From Rebecca billardiae RCC1528 (taxonomy: Eukaryota > Haptophyta): a DNA stretch of 64,000 bases. The position numbers were made by a program, and so were the translations under genes. Positions within the stretch are counted from its first letter, which is position 1, and each line of letters starts with the position of its first letter. Below, in pieces: positions 1 to 11,600 of the stretch. The stretch spans positions 2,294,001 to 2,358,000 of the forward strand of contig OZ251226.1 of the NCBI GenBank assembly GCA_965240325.2, read 5' to 3'. The notes under the pieces were generated by a model that was given only the letters and a program-made list of their open reading frames with translations, did no database searches and was not told the DNA's origin.

Positions 1-763
1 GACGCTGTCGCACAGACACGTGTGACGTGACACTGCCACTGGCAACGCCGGCGACTGTTCAGACGATGGCTCAGTATGCCACACCGCCGCGACACACGGC
101 CACGCGGGCCTTCGGGGTTGCGGGTTCGGTTAGTACCTTGTCGTCGATCATCATATGAGACTCGTCCCGGTCCCGGACCCGGTCCGATCAGTCTGAGACT
201 CTGACTGAGTCTTCGGAGTCTGCCGCGACCGCCGGGCAGTGCCGGCAGTCTGCGATATCGGATATTCTCGAATATCTCGTAACGCGGTCGATCGAATAAT
301 AATATACTAATATCCGATGATGCTAATAATATATTAAATAACGGCCGGTCTTCGGCTTCGCAGCGGTTGGCCACAGGGACGGGCAGGCGGTTTCACGGTG
401 CCGCAGTGGCCCCGGGCCCGGGTCCGCGACTAGGACCGCTGACTTTCAGTAAGATCCGACACTTCTCGGGGACCGCGTGTCATATTTAATTACGCGGACT
501 GTCCGCTGAGTGAGTGAGTCGTGTCACGTGACACACTGACACTCTCGCAGTCATACTGCAATAGTGTCACGTTCGGCTGATCGGCTGAGCCAATGATGCT
601 CGCAGTCCGGGTGCCGCAGCCAGCTGCGCGTGGGTGCCGGCCGCGCGGCTGAATAGTGAATGGCTGACGAGTCGCCGACGAGTACGGCGGCCGGATGGGC
701 AACTGCTGCCCGCCCGCCAGGCGCGCGTGGCGGCGCCGAAGACGCGCCGGCTCAGCCAGCCTT
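1..763. other. Intergenic, no gene seen
   Basis: No open frame here resembles a real gene. The stretch mixes GC-rich DNA with a short AT-rich island near 290-345 made of ATA/TAA steps. It lies downstream of the 3' end of the minus-strand gene that stops at 764-766. Nothing else is supported. Confidence 0.5.
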
Positions 764-2233
764 TCACAAGCTTCCACTTGCAAAGCGCACGATTCTGCTC
801 GAGCTGGGTGGAGGCGATGCTGGTCCAGTGATTTCTGGTGTGCGGGCGACGCGCCCGCGGCTGCCGGGCGACTGCGATCCAGACGCGGGCACGCGCCCCG
901 GGTGCATCGGTGGCTTCGATGGCGAGCGCTTCGAGGAATCCGCATCCGCGTCCGCCCTCAGCCCCGCGTGCGATGGTCCCGGCGCCGCCGATCGCATGCG
1001 CGTGCGCAGCTCGGACGGCCGGAAGGTGCGCCGGCGGAGGATACCCTTTGCAGATTCCGTCGCCCGCCGCTCGTGCGCGGAAAGCGTCGGCGCAGGCGCG
1101 AGCCGGCCGGCGTCGTCGATGTACGCGCCGAACTCGTAGCCCTGCCGCTCCCAGAGCGAGGACTGCAGGCCCTCGATCACGCCCTGCAGCGCCTGCACCG
1201 ACTTGCCGCGCACGTCATTCAGCGCCTCGTCCGTGATCGTGCCGCGCGCCACCTGCTCGAGCTCAGACGCGGAGAGCTGCGCAGACCAGACCAGCGCGTG
1301 CCTGTCCGTGTGCGCCTCGCGCATCGCCGCCTCGCGCACGATCTCGAGGTCGGCCGTCCGATGGGCCGCGCGCATCAGCTCGCGCTGCTTGGAGCGGAAC
1401 AGCACGCGCGCGTCCGTGTGCACTCGCTGCAGCTCGAGCTTTGCGGCCAGATCAGTCGAGCCGGTGGCCAGAGGCGCACGGAAGATGCGCGCGCCTTGTG
1501 CGCCGCCGCCCTCGCGCATGCTCACGGCAGCAGCGGCACTCAGGCGCGACGACTCGAGCGCGTTCTGCCGCGCGAGCTGCTGGCCGCCACGCGACCCGGG
1601 CCTCGAGCCGGGCAGCGAGCCCGCGCTCGGCGGCGGGGGCGGGGGGGCGGCTGCGGGTCCGCGCCGCCCGGGCGTTGGCGCGGTCGCCGGCCGATCGGCG
1701 AGGATCCATGGGTCCGCCGGACGCGCGCGCGTGTGGGCGAGCGCGGGGGACGATGCCACCGAGGAGGCTGCGGCTGCAGCGCCCATGCTCGTCGCCGCCA
1801 GCGCGGAGGCCGGCCGCGCCAGCAGCGGCGGCGCGTGCGGCCGGGCGGCGCGCACATCCTGCGGAGGGAGGACGAGCTTTGCCGTGCCGCACATGTGCAC
1901 GCACGGAGCGGTGAGCGGCGAGTTCGGCTGGTACGACCGCGGCGGCATCTTTCTGGGCGCCGAGCTCCACGGCCGCGACGGTTGCCCCCCGAGCGCTGGA
2001 CGCACGCCAGCACGCGCGCGCGTCAGCTGCTGCGAGCTGTGCGGGCGCCGAGCGCTGTCATCCAGCAGTGCGCAGCTCGCAGCAGCTGTGCAGTAAGCAA
2101 GGGAGACGTGCCGGGACGTGGGATCCCCATCCAACGACGCGCCCAGCAGCCGAGCCTCGGCTGCGTCCGCGCAGCTCTCCGTGCCGGCCGGTGGGGGGGC
2201 CCACGCCGTCAGCGGCGCGGCCTGCGCCAACAT
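764..2233 (-). CDS. Hypothetical protein with PP1-docking-like C-terminus
   Basis: Single-exon gene of about 489 residues; I do not recognise the family. The start is placed at the ATG at 2233 because the upstream in-frame sequence changes to AT-rich, non-coding-like DNA. The first half is low complexity (Ala, Pro, Ser, Arg; a Pro run near residue 200). A charged helical block (roughly residues 240-370, Arg/Glu/Leu rich) may form a coiled coil and is the most structured part. Near the C-terminus there is GILR (residue about 397), matching the SILK motif [GS]IL[RK], and RIVRF six residues from the end, matching the RVxF pattern. These are the two docking motifs of protein phosphatase 1 regulators. 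That the gene is real rests on its length and GC-rich codon use; PP1 binding is inference. Confidence 0.6.
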   Translation of the reverse strand: MLAQAAPLTAWAPPPAGTESCADAAEARLLGASLDGDPTSRHVSLAYCTAAASCALLDDSARRPHSSQQLTRARAGVRPALGGQPSRPWSSAPRKMPPRSYQPNSPLTAPCVHMCGTAKLVLPPQDVRAARPHAPPLLARPASALAATSMGAAAAASSVASSPALAHTRARPADPWILADRPATAPTPGRRGPAAAPPPPPPSAGSLPGSRPGSRGGQQLARQNALESSRLSAAAAVSMREGGGAQGARIFRAPLATGSTDLAAKLELQRVHTDARVLFRSKQRELMRAAHRTADLEIVREAAMREAHTDRHALVWSAQLSASELEQVARGTITDEALNDVRGKSVQALQGVIEGLQSSLWERQGYEFGAYIDDAGRLAPAPTLSAHERRATESAKGILRRRTFRPSELRTRMRSAAPGPSHAGLRADADADSSKRSPSKPPMHPGRVPASGSQSPGSRGRVARTPEITGPASPPPSSSRIVRFASGSL

Positions 2234-2856
2234 GGCATGCAACCACACAGGAGGAGCCGCGTCAAAAGTTGGCGGAGCCGCAGTAACGCGCAAATGAATA
2301 CGACGGTATGTCGGTAACGGCTGCTTCGTCGGCCTGGAGTAGTGGAGCCTACCGAATAATGTGATGCCATTATAATGATGAATACCAGCATGGATTGATG
2401 TGGTGATGAATAGGCCGTGATGAATACGGGTAGGCCACGTTTTTTTTACAAAATGTCCAAAACCCTTTTCCTCTGAAAGGGCCAAAACGATCAGACTGGA
2501 AGAAATCGAATAATTAAACGAATGACAAAATCCGCACCATCGCCGCCGCGCCGCGCGCGATGTGCCCTTGCGATCGAGTTGCGCCAAGTGTCTCGGGAAC
2601 AACGGACCGCCAGCCCTTGCCCGGACCGACGACCGGCGGGCGCGAAAGCGACCCACTCACTCACTGAACGTCCACGGCCCAGCCTCCTTGCTTTGGCCTC
2701 AAAGGGCTGCTCCCGGACAAACACTGAAACAGTCTGTCCGGGTTTGTATGATACGTGGAGTCTGTACTTAGTGTAACACTCAGACCGCGTAACGACATGT
2801 ATTGTTTTACACAAACGTACTACATAGTGATTACAGTGAGTAATGACTCGGATGAC

Positions 2857-3175
2857 GAGTGGTGACCGGCCTGAACCGCTGAAGTTGAACAGTGTCAGTG
2901 GGCAGAACACTCTCTAGCTGTCCGAGTGCCAGAATCGATTACTTCAGCACGATAATAGCGGATAGTAGACTAAGTAGGTGTAGACTCGTCTAATCTGTCT
3001 ACGTAGCTTAAATATACTCTAATGAGTGGTGACGCCTGAACCGCTGAAGTTGAACAGTGGGCAGAACACTCTCTAGCTGTCCGAGTGCCAGAATACTTCA
3101 GCACGATAATAGCGGATAGTAGTCAGTAGACTAAGGTGTAGACTCGTCTAATCTGTCTACGTAGCTTAAATATAC
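2857..3175. repeat. Tandem duplication, two ~155-bp units
   Basis: Two direct copies start at 2857 and 3024, each opening GAGTGGTGAC and ending around GTAGCTTAAATATACT. They share long blocks (ctgaaccgctgaagttgaac, cagaacactctctagctgtc, agcacgataatagcggatag) and differ by small indels such as gtcagt present once. The structure reads directly from the sequence. Confidence 0.9.
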
Positions 3176-3183
3176 TGCTCTAC

Positions 3184-3315
<132 letters not shown>

Positions 3316-3578
3316 GCTACAGAGTCACGACTACTAAACTCGTATGAGTCGTAATTAGATATTCTGTAGTACTGTACGGTCAATAATCAACCGCGGGTCC
3401 GCGAGTATGAATGATGGCGCGGGCCCGGACTGGCGGGACTCCGCCGCTGGCTCTGACTCCGCGCGTCCGCGACTCCGTCTAACTAATGATTACACTAAAG
3501 AGACTATGATACTCATTGCTACTACGACTGCGCGGTATTCGCTCGTCAGTCCTAAGTTCCGAATGCTCCTTGTCACTC

Positions 3579-6358
3579 CTACTCCTGCTCCTCATGCTCC
3601 TGCTCTGCGGCTTCCTGCACGATCGTGCTGAGCGCCTTCGGGCTGAGCGCCTCCGCCACCGTCGTTGGCCCCATCGACGAGACGGAGCCATCCATGCGAC
3701 GCTCGCGATGCTCGCTGCCGGCGCTGAAGCTGCCGTGCGAGTTGTTGCCGGCCGCGATGGGCTCCATGAACGAGCGCAGCACGCGGCAGATGAACTCGGT
3801 GCCGGACGAGTCCTTCTCGATGCACGCGGTCAGCCCGGCCGCCTCGAACTCGGAGCGGTCGGGCGAGCCGATCGGGTCCCCGGTCATGCCGATGATGATC
3901 CCCTCGTACCCACTCGCGCGCAGCAGGCGCACGGCGGTCGCGCCGTTCATGCGCGGCATCTGATTGTCCATCAGGATGAGGTCAAAGGGCGGCAGGCCCT
4001 GCGCGCCGCGCTCCTCGACCATCTCGATGGCGCGCTCGCCGTGCCCTGCAGTCTGCCAGTTGGCCCCGACCGTCTGGAAGGTGGTGAGCGGCAGCGTCAT
4101 CTGGAGGAACGCGTCGTCCTGTGTCGCGCGCGGCGGCGGTGGGCGCGCACACCAAAGGGCGGCGGCGATGGCGCGCGCGTGAGCACGGATGGCGTGCGCA
4201 CGGATGACAGCCACGCGCGCGGCGTCTCACCTCCACGTGCAGGCAGCAGAAGTGCGGAGGTATCACGAGAGGTGTCGCGGCGACAGACGAGTCCTGCGAC
4301 ACCGCCTTCTGCAAGCGCTCCTCGTGCACGTCGTCGTGCGGCTTGCTGGCCCCATCCGGCGCCGTCCCGCCCTTCTCGACGAGCTCAGAGAGCCGCTCGC
4401 CGAGCGTGGCAGAGGTGGCCGAGTTGGCGACACGCTCGCGGCCGAGGTCCTGGCGCTTGCGGCCACGCGACATGTGCTCGTCCATCGCGCGCGTCGGCAC
4501 GGGCTGCGTCGACGGCTGCAGGTACACCAGCATCTCGAAGGTCGAGCCCATGCCCTCGCCCGGCGAGGAGATGACAAGCTCGGAGGAGTCGTGCAGCTTG
4601 AGGATCTGCGGGGGCGCACACGCGAGCGCGCGCGAGCGCGCGTGGCACGGAGGGCCGCGGGCGCGGGGCGAGGATGACGGGCGGGATGCGGGACGGACGC
4701 GCGGCTAGCGGGTGCGCTGTGTCGCGCGCACGGCCCGCCCGCACCGACTTGCTGATGGAGAGGCCGAGGCCGGTCCCGCCGCGGCCCTGGAGCTGCCCGG
4801 AGCCGACCTGCGTGAAGCACTCGCCCGTGTTGAGCTTCTCGAGCTGGTCCGGGCTCAGGCCGGTGCCGGTGTCCACGACGGCGATGTGCACGAGCGTGAG
4901 GCCGTCGTCCTGCTGCCGCTCGTCGTCCGAGCCCAGCCAGCAGCGCAGGTACACCGCGCCGCCGCGGTCGGTGAACTTGATCGCGTTGCTCACGCCGTTG
5001 TTGAGGCACTGCAGCAGCCGCCACTTGTCGCCGTTCCACACGGCCTGGCCGAGCTGCGGGTCGATGGCCGCGGGCACGAGCACGACGCCCTTCTCCTGCG
5101 CGAGCCCCTCGAACGTCGCGTGCGACTCGTGCAGCAGCCGCTCGAGCGTGAACGGGTGGCGCACGAGCACGAGCCGGCCGCTGTCGATGCGCTCAAAGTC
5201 GAGGATGTCCGAGACGATGTTCTCCATGAGCGCGCAGCACGTGTCGAGCACGTCGAGCAGCTTCTCGCGCTCGACGGCGCAGATGGGGTGCTTCTTGTCG
5301 TCCTCGGGCATGCGCAGCAGCTTGGTCACGTTGAGCACCGAGAGCAGCGGGCTGCGCAGGTCGTGCATCACGACGCGGATCAGCCGAGCGCGCGCGAGCT
5401 TGCCCTCCTCGGCCCGCGACGCATCGGCCGAGAGCTTCTCGCGTGCGCGGAGCGCGTGGAGGCGCGAGGAGCGCGCGTGCTCGAAGCGGCGGTGCACGCG
5501 CTTGCGCTCTCGCTGGGCCAGGAAGACCGTGCGGCGGAACGCCCACTCGCCGCGCGACGACTTGGAGAGGTGGTACCGGCAGACGGTGGTCGCAAACCCG
5601 AGCATGACGAGCGCGCCCAGGTTGAACGGGCACCAGCCGGCCTCGTCGGGCTGGCGCAAGTCGAGGCCGGCGCCGATGGCGATCGAGGGGCCGCACACGA
5701 GGCCGAACGCAGGCACCGTCAGCGGCACGTACGCGCTCACGAGTGCGACAAAGGCGCCGAGCCGCAGCATGAGCGCTGCGTTGGTCGTGCACGCCTCACT
5801 CGGCGTGAGGATTTGGTGGAAGCGCCAGAAGAGGGTGAGGCAGATGAGCGTCCCGATGGTGATCACCTCCATCAGGGTCTGCGGCACGTTGCAGAACGAC
5901 TCCGATCGGAAGAGGAAGCCGAGCTGCGTCAGGACACCGACCACGAGCACGTTGGCGCTCCAGCCGTGCCGCTCGACGCTCAACTCGGATGGAAGTTCCT
6001 CCGTGCTGAGCGCCACGAAGGAGAGGCTGTTGAACAGCGCCATGGCCCAGAGCACGTGCGACATGGAGCGCCCCAGGTTGGGATACATGATCTCCATGCG
6101 ATACGCGGCCTCCACGTCCTCGTCCGCGAACGCGCCGCGCCACGTGCGCCGCAGCTCGGCTATGTCCTCGACGTTCGCGTCAAAGTCGTGCGGGAGGGAG
6201 GGGTCGCGCGGGTTGGCGGTCCCGGGTGCGCCTTCGAGGTCTTCTGTTGAGACCTCGCCGGTGTACTCAGACGAGCTCAGAGTGCCCGTGTCAGCCATGG
6301 TGCGGATATCCTTCATCTTGAGAAACGCCGCGATGGGTGCGGCAGGGGGTGGTGCCAT
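3579..6358 (-). CDS. Membrane-bound hybrid histidine kinase
   Basis: About 842 residues from three exons: 6358-4745, 4605-4231 and 4118-3579, all phase 0, introns starting GTGCGG and GTGAGA and ending CAG. After an acidic N-terminal region come about six hydrophobic segments, then a basic linker. The dimerisation H-box is MHDLRSP (His332 phospho-acceptor). The HATPase domain has an N-box (NNGVSNAIKFT), DTGTG and GRGGTGLGLS. A C-terminal receiver has VEDD (its acidic pair straddles intron 2), the phospho-acceptor Asp714 in LILMDNQMP, a conserved Thr in MTGDP, and a Lys in CIEKD. The family relays phosphate His to Asp in response to a signal; here the sensor part is the membrane block and no known ligand domain is seen. 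The start is uncertain: ATGs lie at 6358 and 6298, and the promoter falls beside a large inverted repeat. No output domain follows the receiver, so a separate phosphotransfer partner is expected. Confidence 0.85.
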
Positions 6359-8621
6359 CAGCGAAGACGGCTGTCCGTCGGGGCCGCGGGGAGTCGCAGT
6401 GCTTACTTGTGCTGTGGAAGCTTCTCCATTCCGTGTGGGGGATTTCACTTGGCGGCGACGAGAAGCGTCCGGACTCTCCTTGATGTTGCACAAAGCCGCG
6501 GGGGCGGCACGGGCAGGAAATCGCCCGGACCGGCGGGACGCGACGTAACAGCCATGGCTGCCGCGTGCGCGCGCCGAGTCGAGGCTCGTGCACGCCGACC
6601 GCGTACGGCACGGTCCGGAGCGCATGACGGGTGGTCGAAGCACGTGCGCCGGCCTCCTGCCCCGCCCTCTGATGAGCTCGTCGCGTCTCTCCTCACGCTC
6701 CAGCCGTGGACCAGCGTGCACACGTGCGGGTCGGCTGGCGAGCTGCAGACGCGGTGGATGCGCTGCATGGTATGTGCGCCACTGGCCGCCCAGATGGTCA
6801 GGGCGTACGGGGGCGGACGTGCGCACGTGCGTCCAGTCGTTTGAACCGTGCGCCGAGGCCGTTTTGGAGGTGTGCACCTACTCGCGGATGTCGGCGGCAC
6901 TCCATGGGCAGCCCGTGGGGCCAGAGAAGCCGCGACGGGCAGCATTCGGGCGAGGTGCGCATGGCCCCATGGCGGCAGGGAACGCCTTGTGCGTGCGCTA
7001 CGGTCTACGCCGAGGTCAGCGATATGGACTTGGCCTGTGTATGTGGCTTGAACAGTCTGCTTGGGGCCCTACGGAAGTCACCGCGCGTGCGCAGCGTCCC
7101 CGGTGCCCTATAGTAGGCTATACGCGGCATGCCAAAACTCGAAATCTTTTATAGAACTTCTACTGGGACCCTAGCTACTCCCGAGCCGTACTCATAAACT
7201 GTGCTTAGCCAGCTCGGCATGCGAATCGGATTTCAAAAAACGAAAATAACATGAAAGTGGTTCAAAATAGCCAAAATAGGACCATTTCCGTGTTAATTTC
7301 GTTTTTTGAAATCCGATTCGCATGCCGAGCTGGCTAAGCACAGTTTATGAGTACGGCTCGGGAGTAGCTAGGGTCCCAGTAGAAGTTCTATAAAAGATTT
7401 CGAGTTTTGACATGCCGCGTATAGCCTACTATAGGGCACCGGGGACGCTGCGCACGCGCGGTGACTTCCGTAGGGCCCCAAGCAGACTGTTCAAGCCACA
7501 TACACAGGCCAAGTCCATATTGCTGACCTCGGCGTAGACCGTAGCGCACGCACAGGGCGTTCCCTGCCGCCATGGGGCCATGCGCACCTCGCCCGAATGC
7601 TGCCCGTCGCGGCTTCTCTGGCCCCACGGGCTGCCCATGGAGTGCCGCCGACATCCGCGAGTAGGTGCACACCTCCAAAACGGCCTCGGCGCACGGTTCA
7701 AACGACTGGACGCACGTGCGCACGTCCGCCCCCGTACGCCCTGACCATCTGGGCGGCCAGTGGCGCACATACCATGCAGCGCATCCACCGCGTCTGCAGC
7801 TCGCCAGCCGACCCGCACGTGTGCACGCTGGTCCACGGCTGGAGCGTGAGGAGAGACGCGACGAGCTCATCAGAGGGCGGGGCAGGAGGCCGGCGCACGT
7901 GCTTCGACCACCCGTCATGCGCTCCGGACCGTGCCGTACGCGGTCGGCGTGCACGAGCCTCGACTCGGCGCGCGCACGCGGCAGCCATGGCTGTTACGTC
8001 GCGTCCCGCCGGTCCGGGCGATTTCCTGCCGTGCCACCTTAAATCCGGGCGTGCCCCCCCCGCGGAAAAAAAAGAATCGCCCCCTTGGCCCTTCTCGCCC
8101 GAGCTCTCTGAGCATGTCAGGCATCCGTCAACGACGTGAGCCGTACCACTGCATTGTGCGCCAGCTGGAGGTCGGGCATTTGGTCGGGTGCACCCGCGCG
8201 CTGTCTGGTGCGCTTGCCGGTGGCCCCGCGGATGTCACTGCGGTCCGTGTTCCCCTCCCCGCGCCCGTGTCCGACCACGCCGCGCCCGCCAACGCGCGCG
8301 CGCCCCGAGCGAGATGCGCCACCTTGGGCGTCTGGACTCAATGGAGCTTCAGAGCGTTTCAGACTCGACACATATACTATGCCCCCCCTGTACTGTGCGT
8401 CTCTTATTATTAGTAGTAAAATGTACCCATGCTACATCGTTATATCGTTACGGTACCGTGATGTAGTCGCCATGGTCGATGGTGACTTACCGTTACCGGC
8501 GCCGCGGGCGGCCTGTCGGGCGTTATCACGGAAGCCCCCGCGGTGAAGCCATTCTGCGTGCGGCCAGATCTCAGATCGGCACGTCAATGCCATGGCGATT
8601 CGTCGGTCCGCCAGAACTTTA
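6359..8621. other. Intergenic dominated by a large inverted repeat
   Basis: Most of this 2.2-kb gap is the inverted repeat described separately. Mirrored open frames of 188 and 135 codons in the two arms are consequences of the duplication and match no family I know. Past the right arm (8036-8621) there is a short homopolymer-rich patch (C8 then A8 near 8057-8071) and no supported gene. Confidence 0.6.
6513..8029. repeat. Near-perfect 733-bp inverted repeat
   Basis: The arms run 6513-7245 and 7297-8029, separated by a 51-bp spacer that is AT-rich. Comparing the arms shows only about three substitutions, for example C/A in the GCGATATGG context at 7020 and C/T in GGCATGCCAAAAC at 7131. With a one-base indel, similarity continues a few bases further on each side (to about 6507 and 8035). 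No flanking target-site duplication is obvious. The left arm is immediately upstream of the histidine kinase and probably contains its promoter. Confidence 0.95.
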
Positions 8622-11600
8622 CTACTCGTCGGCAGTCGCTAGGTCGGCTTCGGTGAGCGTGCCGATCGCGTCGTCGATCGCCGCCTCGACGATGCGCCGC
8701 AGCACGTGTGGCGCCTCCTGCGCCACCATGTGCCCGCAGTTCACCCGCAGCAGGCCCACGCCGTGCCCTCTCGCCGCGATCTCGCGCAGCGCCGACGCCT
8801 TGCCTCCGTTGGCCGCGAGGTACGGCTCAGCGTGCTCCGGCCTGACCAGCAGGTCATGCCGGCCCTGCACGAGCACTGTCGGCGTGCGTAGCCGGCCCAT
8901 GTGCTCGCGCAGGTCGCGGTGGGCAAGCGCGCCGCGGCACACGGCCGCGCGACCCTCGAGGCTGACGGGGTTGGGCGTGGTGGCGAGCTCCTCCAGCGCG
9001 CCGTTGATCGTCTTGCGCGACAGGTACCGCTGCACGCACGCACCCGCGCACCCGCGCGCACGGCACACGAGCGCACGCGCGCGCCGGAGCGGCGGATGGG
9101 GTGTGGGCGGGAGACATCGCGCACACGGCCGGGCGCGGCGGAGGGGCGGGCAGCGGGGCACTGGCTCGCGCGCGCAGCGCCACGGCGCGGGCCAGCGCGG
9201 CGTGTGCAGCGAGCCCAGCGCAGCTTGCGCCGCGTGCTCGGCGTGCGCAGGGAGCGCACCTCTGAGAAGAGCAGGTGCGAGAAGAGGAAGAGGTGCAGGT
9301 CCGTCCCCGCCGCGTGCCCGGCGCGCACGCCGTACAGCCAGTTCTGCAGGACCACGTCCAGGTGATAGTCGAGGTAAGTAAACGGGTTCACGAGCACGCA
9401 GAGCCGGACGCCGCCCTCGGCGAGGAGGCCGGCACCGGCGGCCGCGCTGAGGGCCGCCGAGGCGAAGGACGAGCGCGCGGGCGTCGTCGGCGCCGCCGGC
9501 GTCGTCGGCACCGGCACGGCCACGCCGCCCTGCGTGCCCGACGCCGCCGCGGTCTCAAGCGCCAGCATGGTGGCGACGTTGGCACCGTTGCCGCTGCCGA
9601 GCAGTACGAGGGGCGAGCCGCGCGTGCCAAAGAGGCCGGCGACGCGCACGGTGCGGAGCAGCACGGCCAGCGCGCGGCAGACGAACGCGTTGTTGAAGGG
9701 CTCCGCGGCGCTCGGCCGCCCGTGGCCCTCCGAGCCGAATCGACTGAACGCCTGGCCCGGCGTGTTGAACAGCAGCGCGCGCGCGCGCCGCTTGCCCGGC
9801 CGCGCGAGCAGCGGCATTAGCAGCGGGACGAATGCGTCTGCTGACTCGAAGAAGTCGTGGAGCACGACGATGTCCACCGGCGGGAGCGAGGCGGCCGAGG
9901 CGGCCGAGCGGCGCGGCGCGGCCGTCGGGCCCGCGCCTCTCCGCGCGCCCGTCGGTGCCGCGCTCGACTCCGCGCCCACGCCGGCGGCGGTCGTCACGCC
10001 CAGCACGGCGTAGGGCATCGCGGTGCCATCGTCCAACTCGAGCAGCGCGGAAATGCACCCGGCCGGGGGCGCGCTGAAGATGGAGAGGCGCGGCGGCGGC
10101 GGCGGCGGCTCGGCGGCAGCGGCGGCGGAGGCCTCCCGAGCGGCGAGCGCGTCGTCCGCGAACGACGTGCGGCGCTGCGACCGCGCCGCGGCGGCCGCCG
10201 CGGCCGCCGGCGCGACGTGCGGCCCCGCGGCTGCCGTGCCCGCGGCGCGGGGCGCGGCCGCGCCGCGGCGGGGCACCTGCGGTGTCGGCGCGATCGAGCC
10301 GCCGCCGAGTTTCGGCCGCTCCCACGGCAGAGCCGTCACGTTGCGCCGCGCGAGGGGCGGCGAGCCCGACTTTGGCGTGCCCACCGAGCGCCGCCTCGCC
10401 ACACTCGACTTGGTGGCAGTGCTGGCACACGAGCGCGCGCGCGACAGCGCGACCCGGCGCGGCGCGGCCGCGCCCGGCACGCGCACCGCCACCTCCACCT
10501 GCGACCCGCCGAGCTGCACGATCACTTCGGGCTCGTCGCGCGCGTCGGCGTCGGAGGCGGCGGCCGACGCGCCTCTGCGCCGCTCGGGCGTCGTCGGCAC
10601 CAGCCGGGCGGTGTCGGAGCCCTCACTCGCCCTGTGATCGCTCGCGCCGCCGCTGCTGCTGCGCCCAGCGCTGCTGCGCCCGCCGCTGCTCAGCGCGCCG
10701 CCACTGCAGCCAGAGTCCGGCCGAGTGCCCGGACGCGCCGGGCGCGCCGCGCCGCTGTCCGAGTCCGAGCCGTCGCCGTCGTGCGAGCTCGCGCCGCCGC
10801 TCAGCGGCCGCGCCCCCGCCGCCGCCCGCGCCGCGCCGTGCGAGCGCTCCATCTCGAACCTCCGGAGCGCCTCCGCCACCGCCTCCTCCGCCCGGGCGCC
10901 CTCCTCGTCGCCCGCGAGCTCGGCCGCGAGCTCGCGCTCGACGCGCGAGGCGACGGTGCGCTGGATGCGCGCGGCGCGCTCGGCGTTCGCGTTGGCCTCG
11001 GTCGGCAGGATCGCGTCCATGAAGTGCGACACCTTGCCCCGCGCCCACGCGCCCGACGTGCTCAGCTGCAGCCCGCGCGCACCGCCGCCGCCGCCGGCCG
11101 CGCCCGCCTCGCCCGCGCCCGCGGCCGGCGGCAGCGAGCTCGCATGGTGCTGCCGCTGCGCAGCCGAGCCGCCGCCCGCCGCCGAGCCGCCCGCGCCGGC
11201 GTGGGCAAAGTAGCCGCCGCCGCCGTCGCGCTCGCGCGCGCCGGTGGTGTGCGGCCGAGGCGCGCGGGGCCCCGCCCCCGGCTCGGTGTCCGGCGGCCCA
11301 TGTGTGTCAACAGCGGCCATCTGTGCGCGCGCGCCGTCGAGCTGCACGTAAGCCTGGTAGCATGACTCGCACACGCGCACCGGCCGGTAGTAGTGCGCGG
11401 GCGCGAGGCGGCGCGCGCTGCCGGTGGCGAGCAGCGCGCGCCGCTCGGTCGGGTCCGCCAGCGCGGCCGCCTCGCGCTCCAGCCGCGCCTGCAGGATCGA
11501 CTTGTACGTAACCACCAGGTTCTCCGCCTTGCCATGGCCGTTCACGGTCGGGGCGCCGCCCGCCGCGTGGCTGCCGAGCACGGAGCCGATGTGCAGGCTG

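Noticed and set aside
1200-2100. Long GC-rich open frames on the plus strand opposite the first gene, up to 540 codons
   Set aside because: Typical antisense shadows of GC-rich coding DNA: Arg/Ala/Pro composition and no motif.
6588-7954. Mirrored 188-codon open frames in both arms of the large inverted repeat
   Set aside because: Identical only because the DNA is duplicated. The translations are low complexity with no family signature, and another frame of the same DNA is also open.
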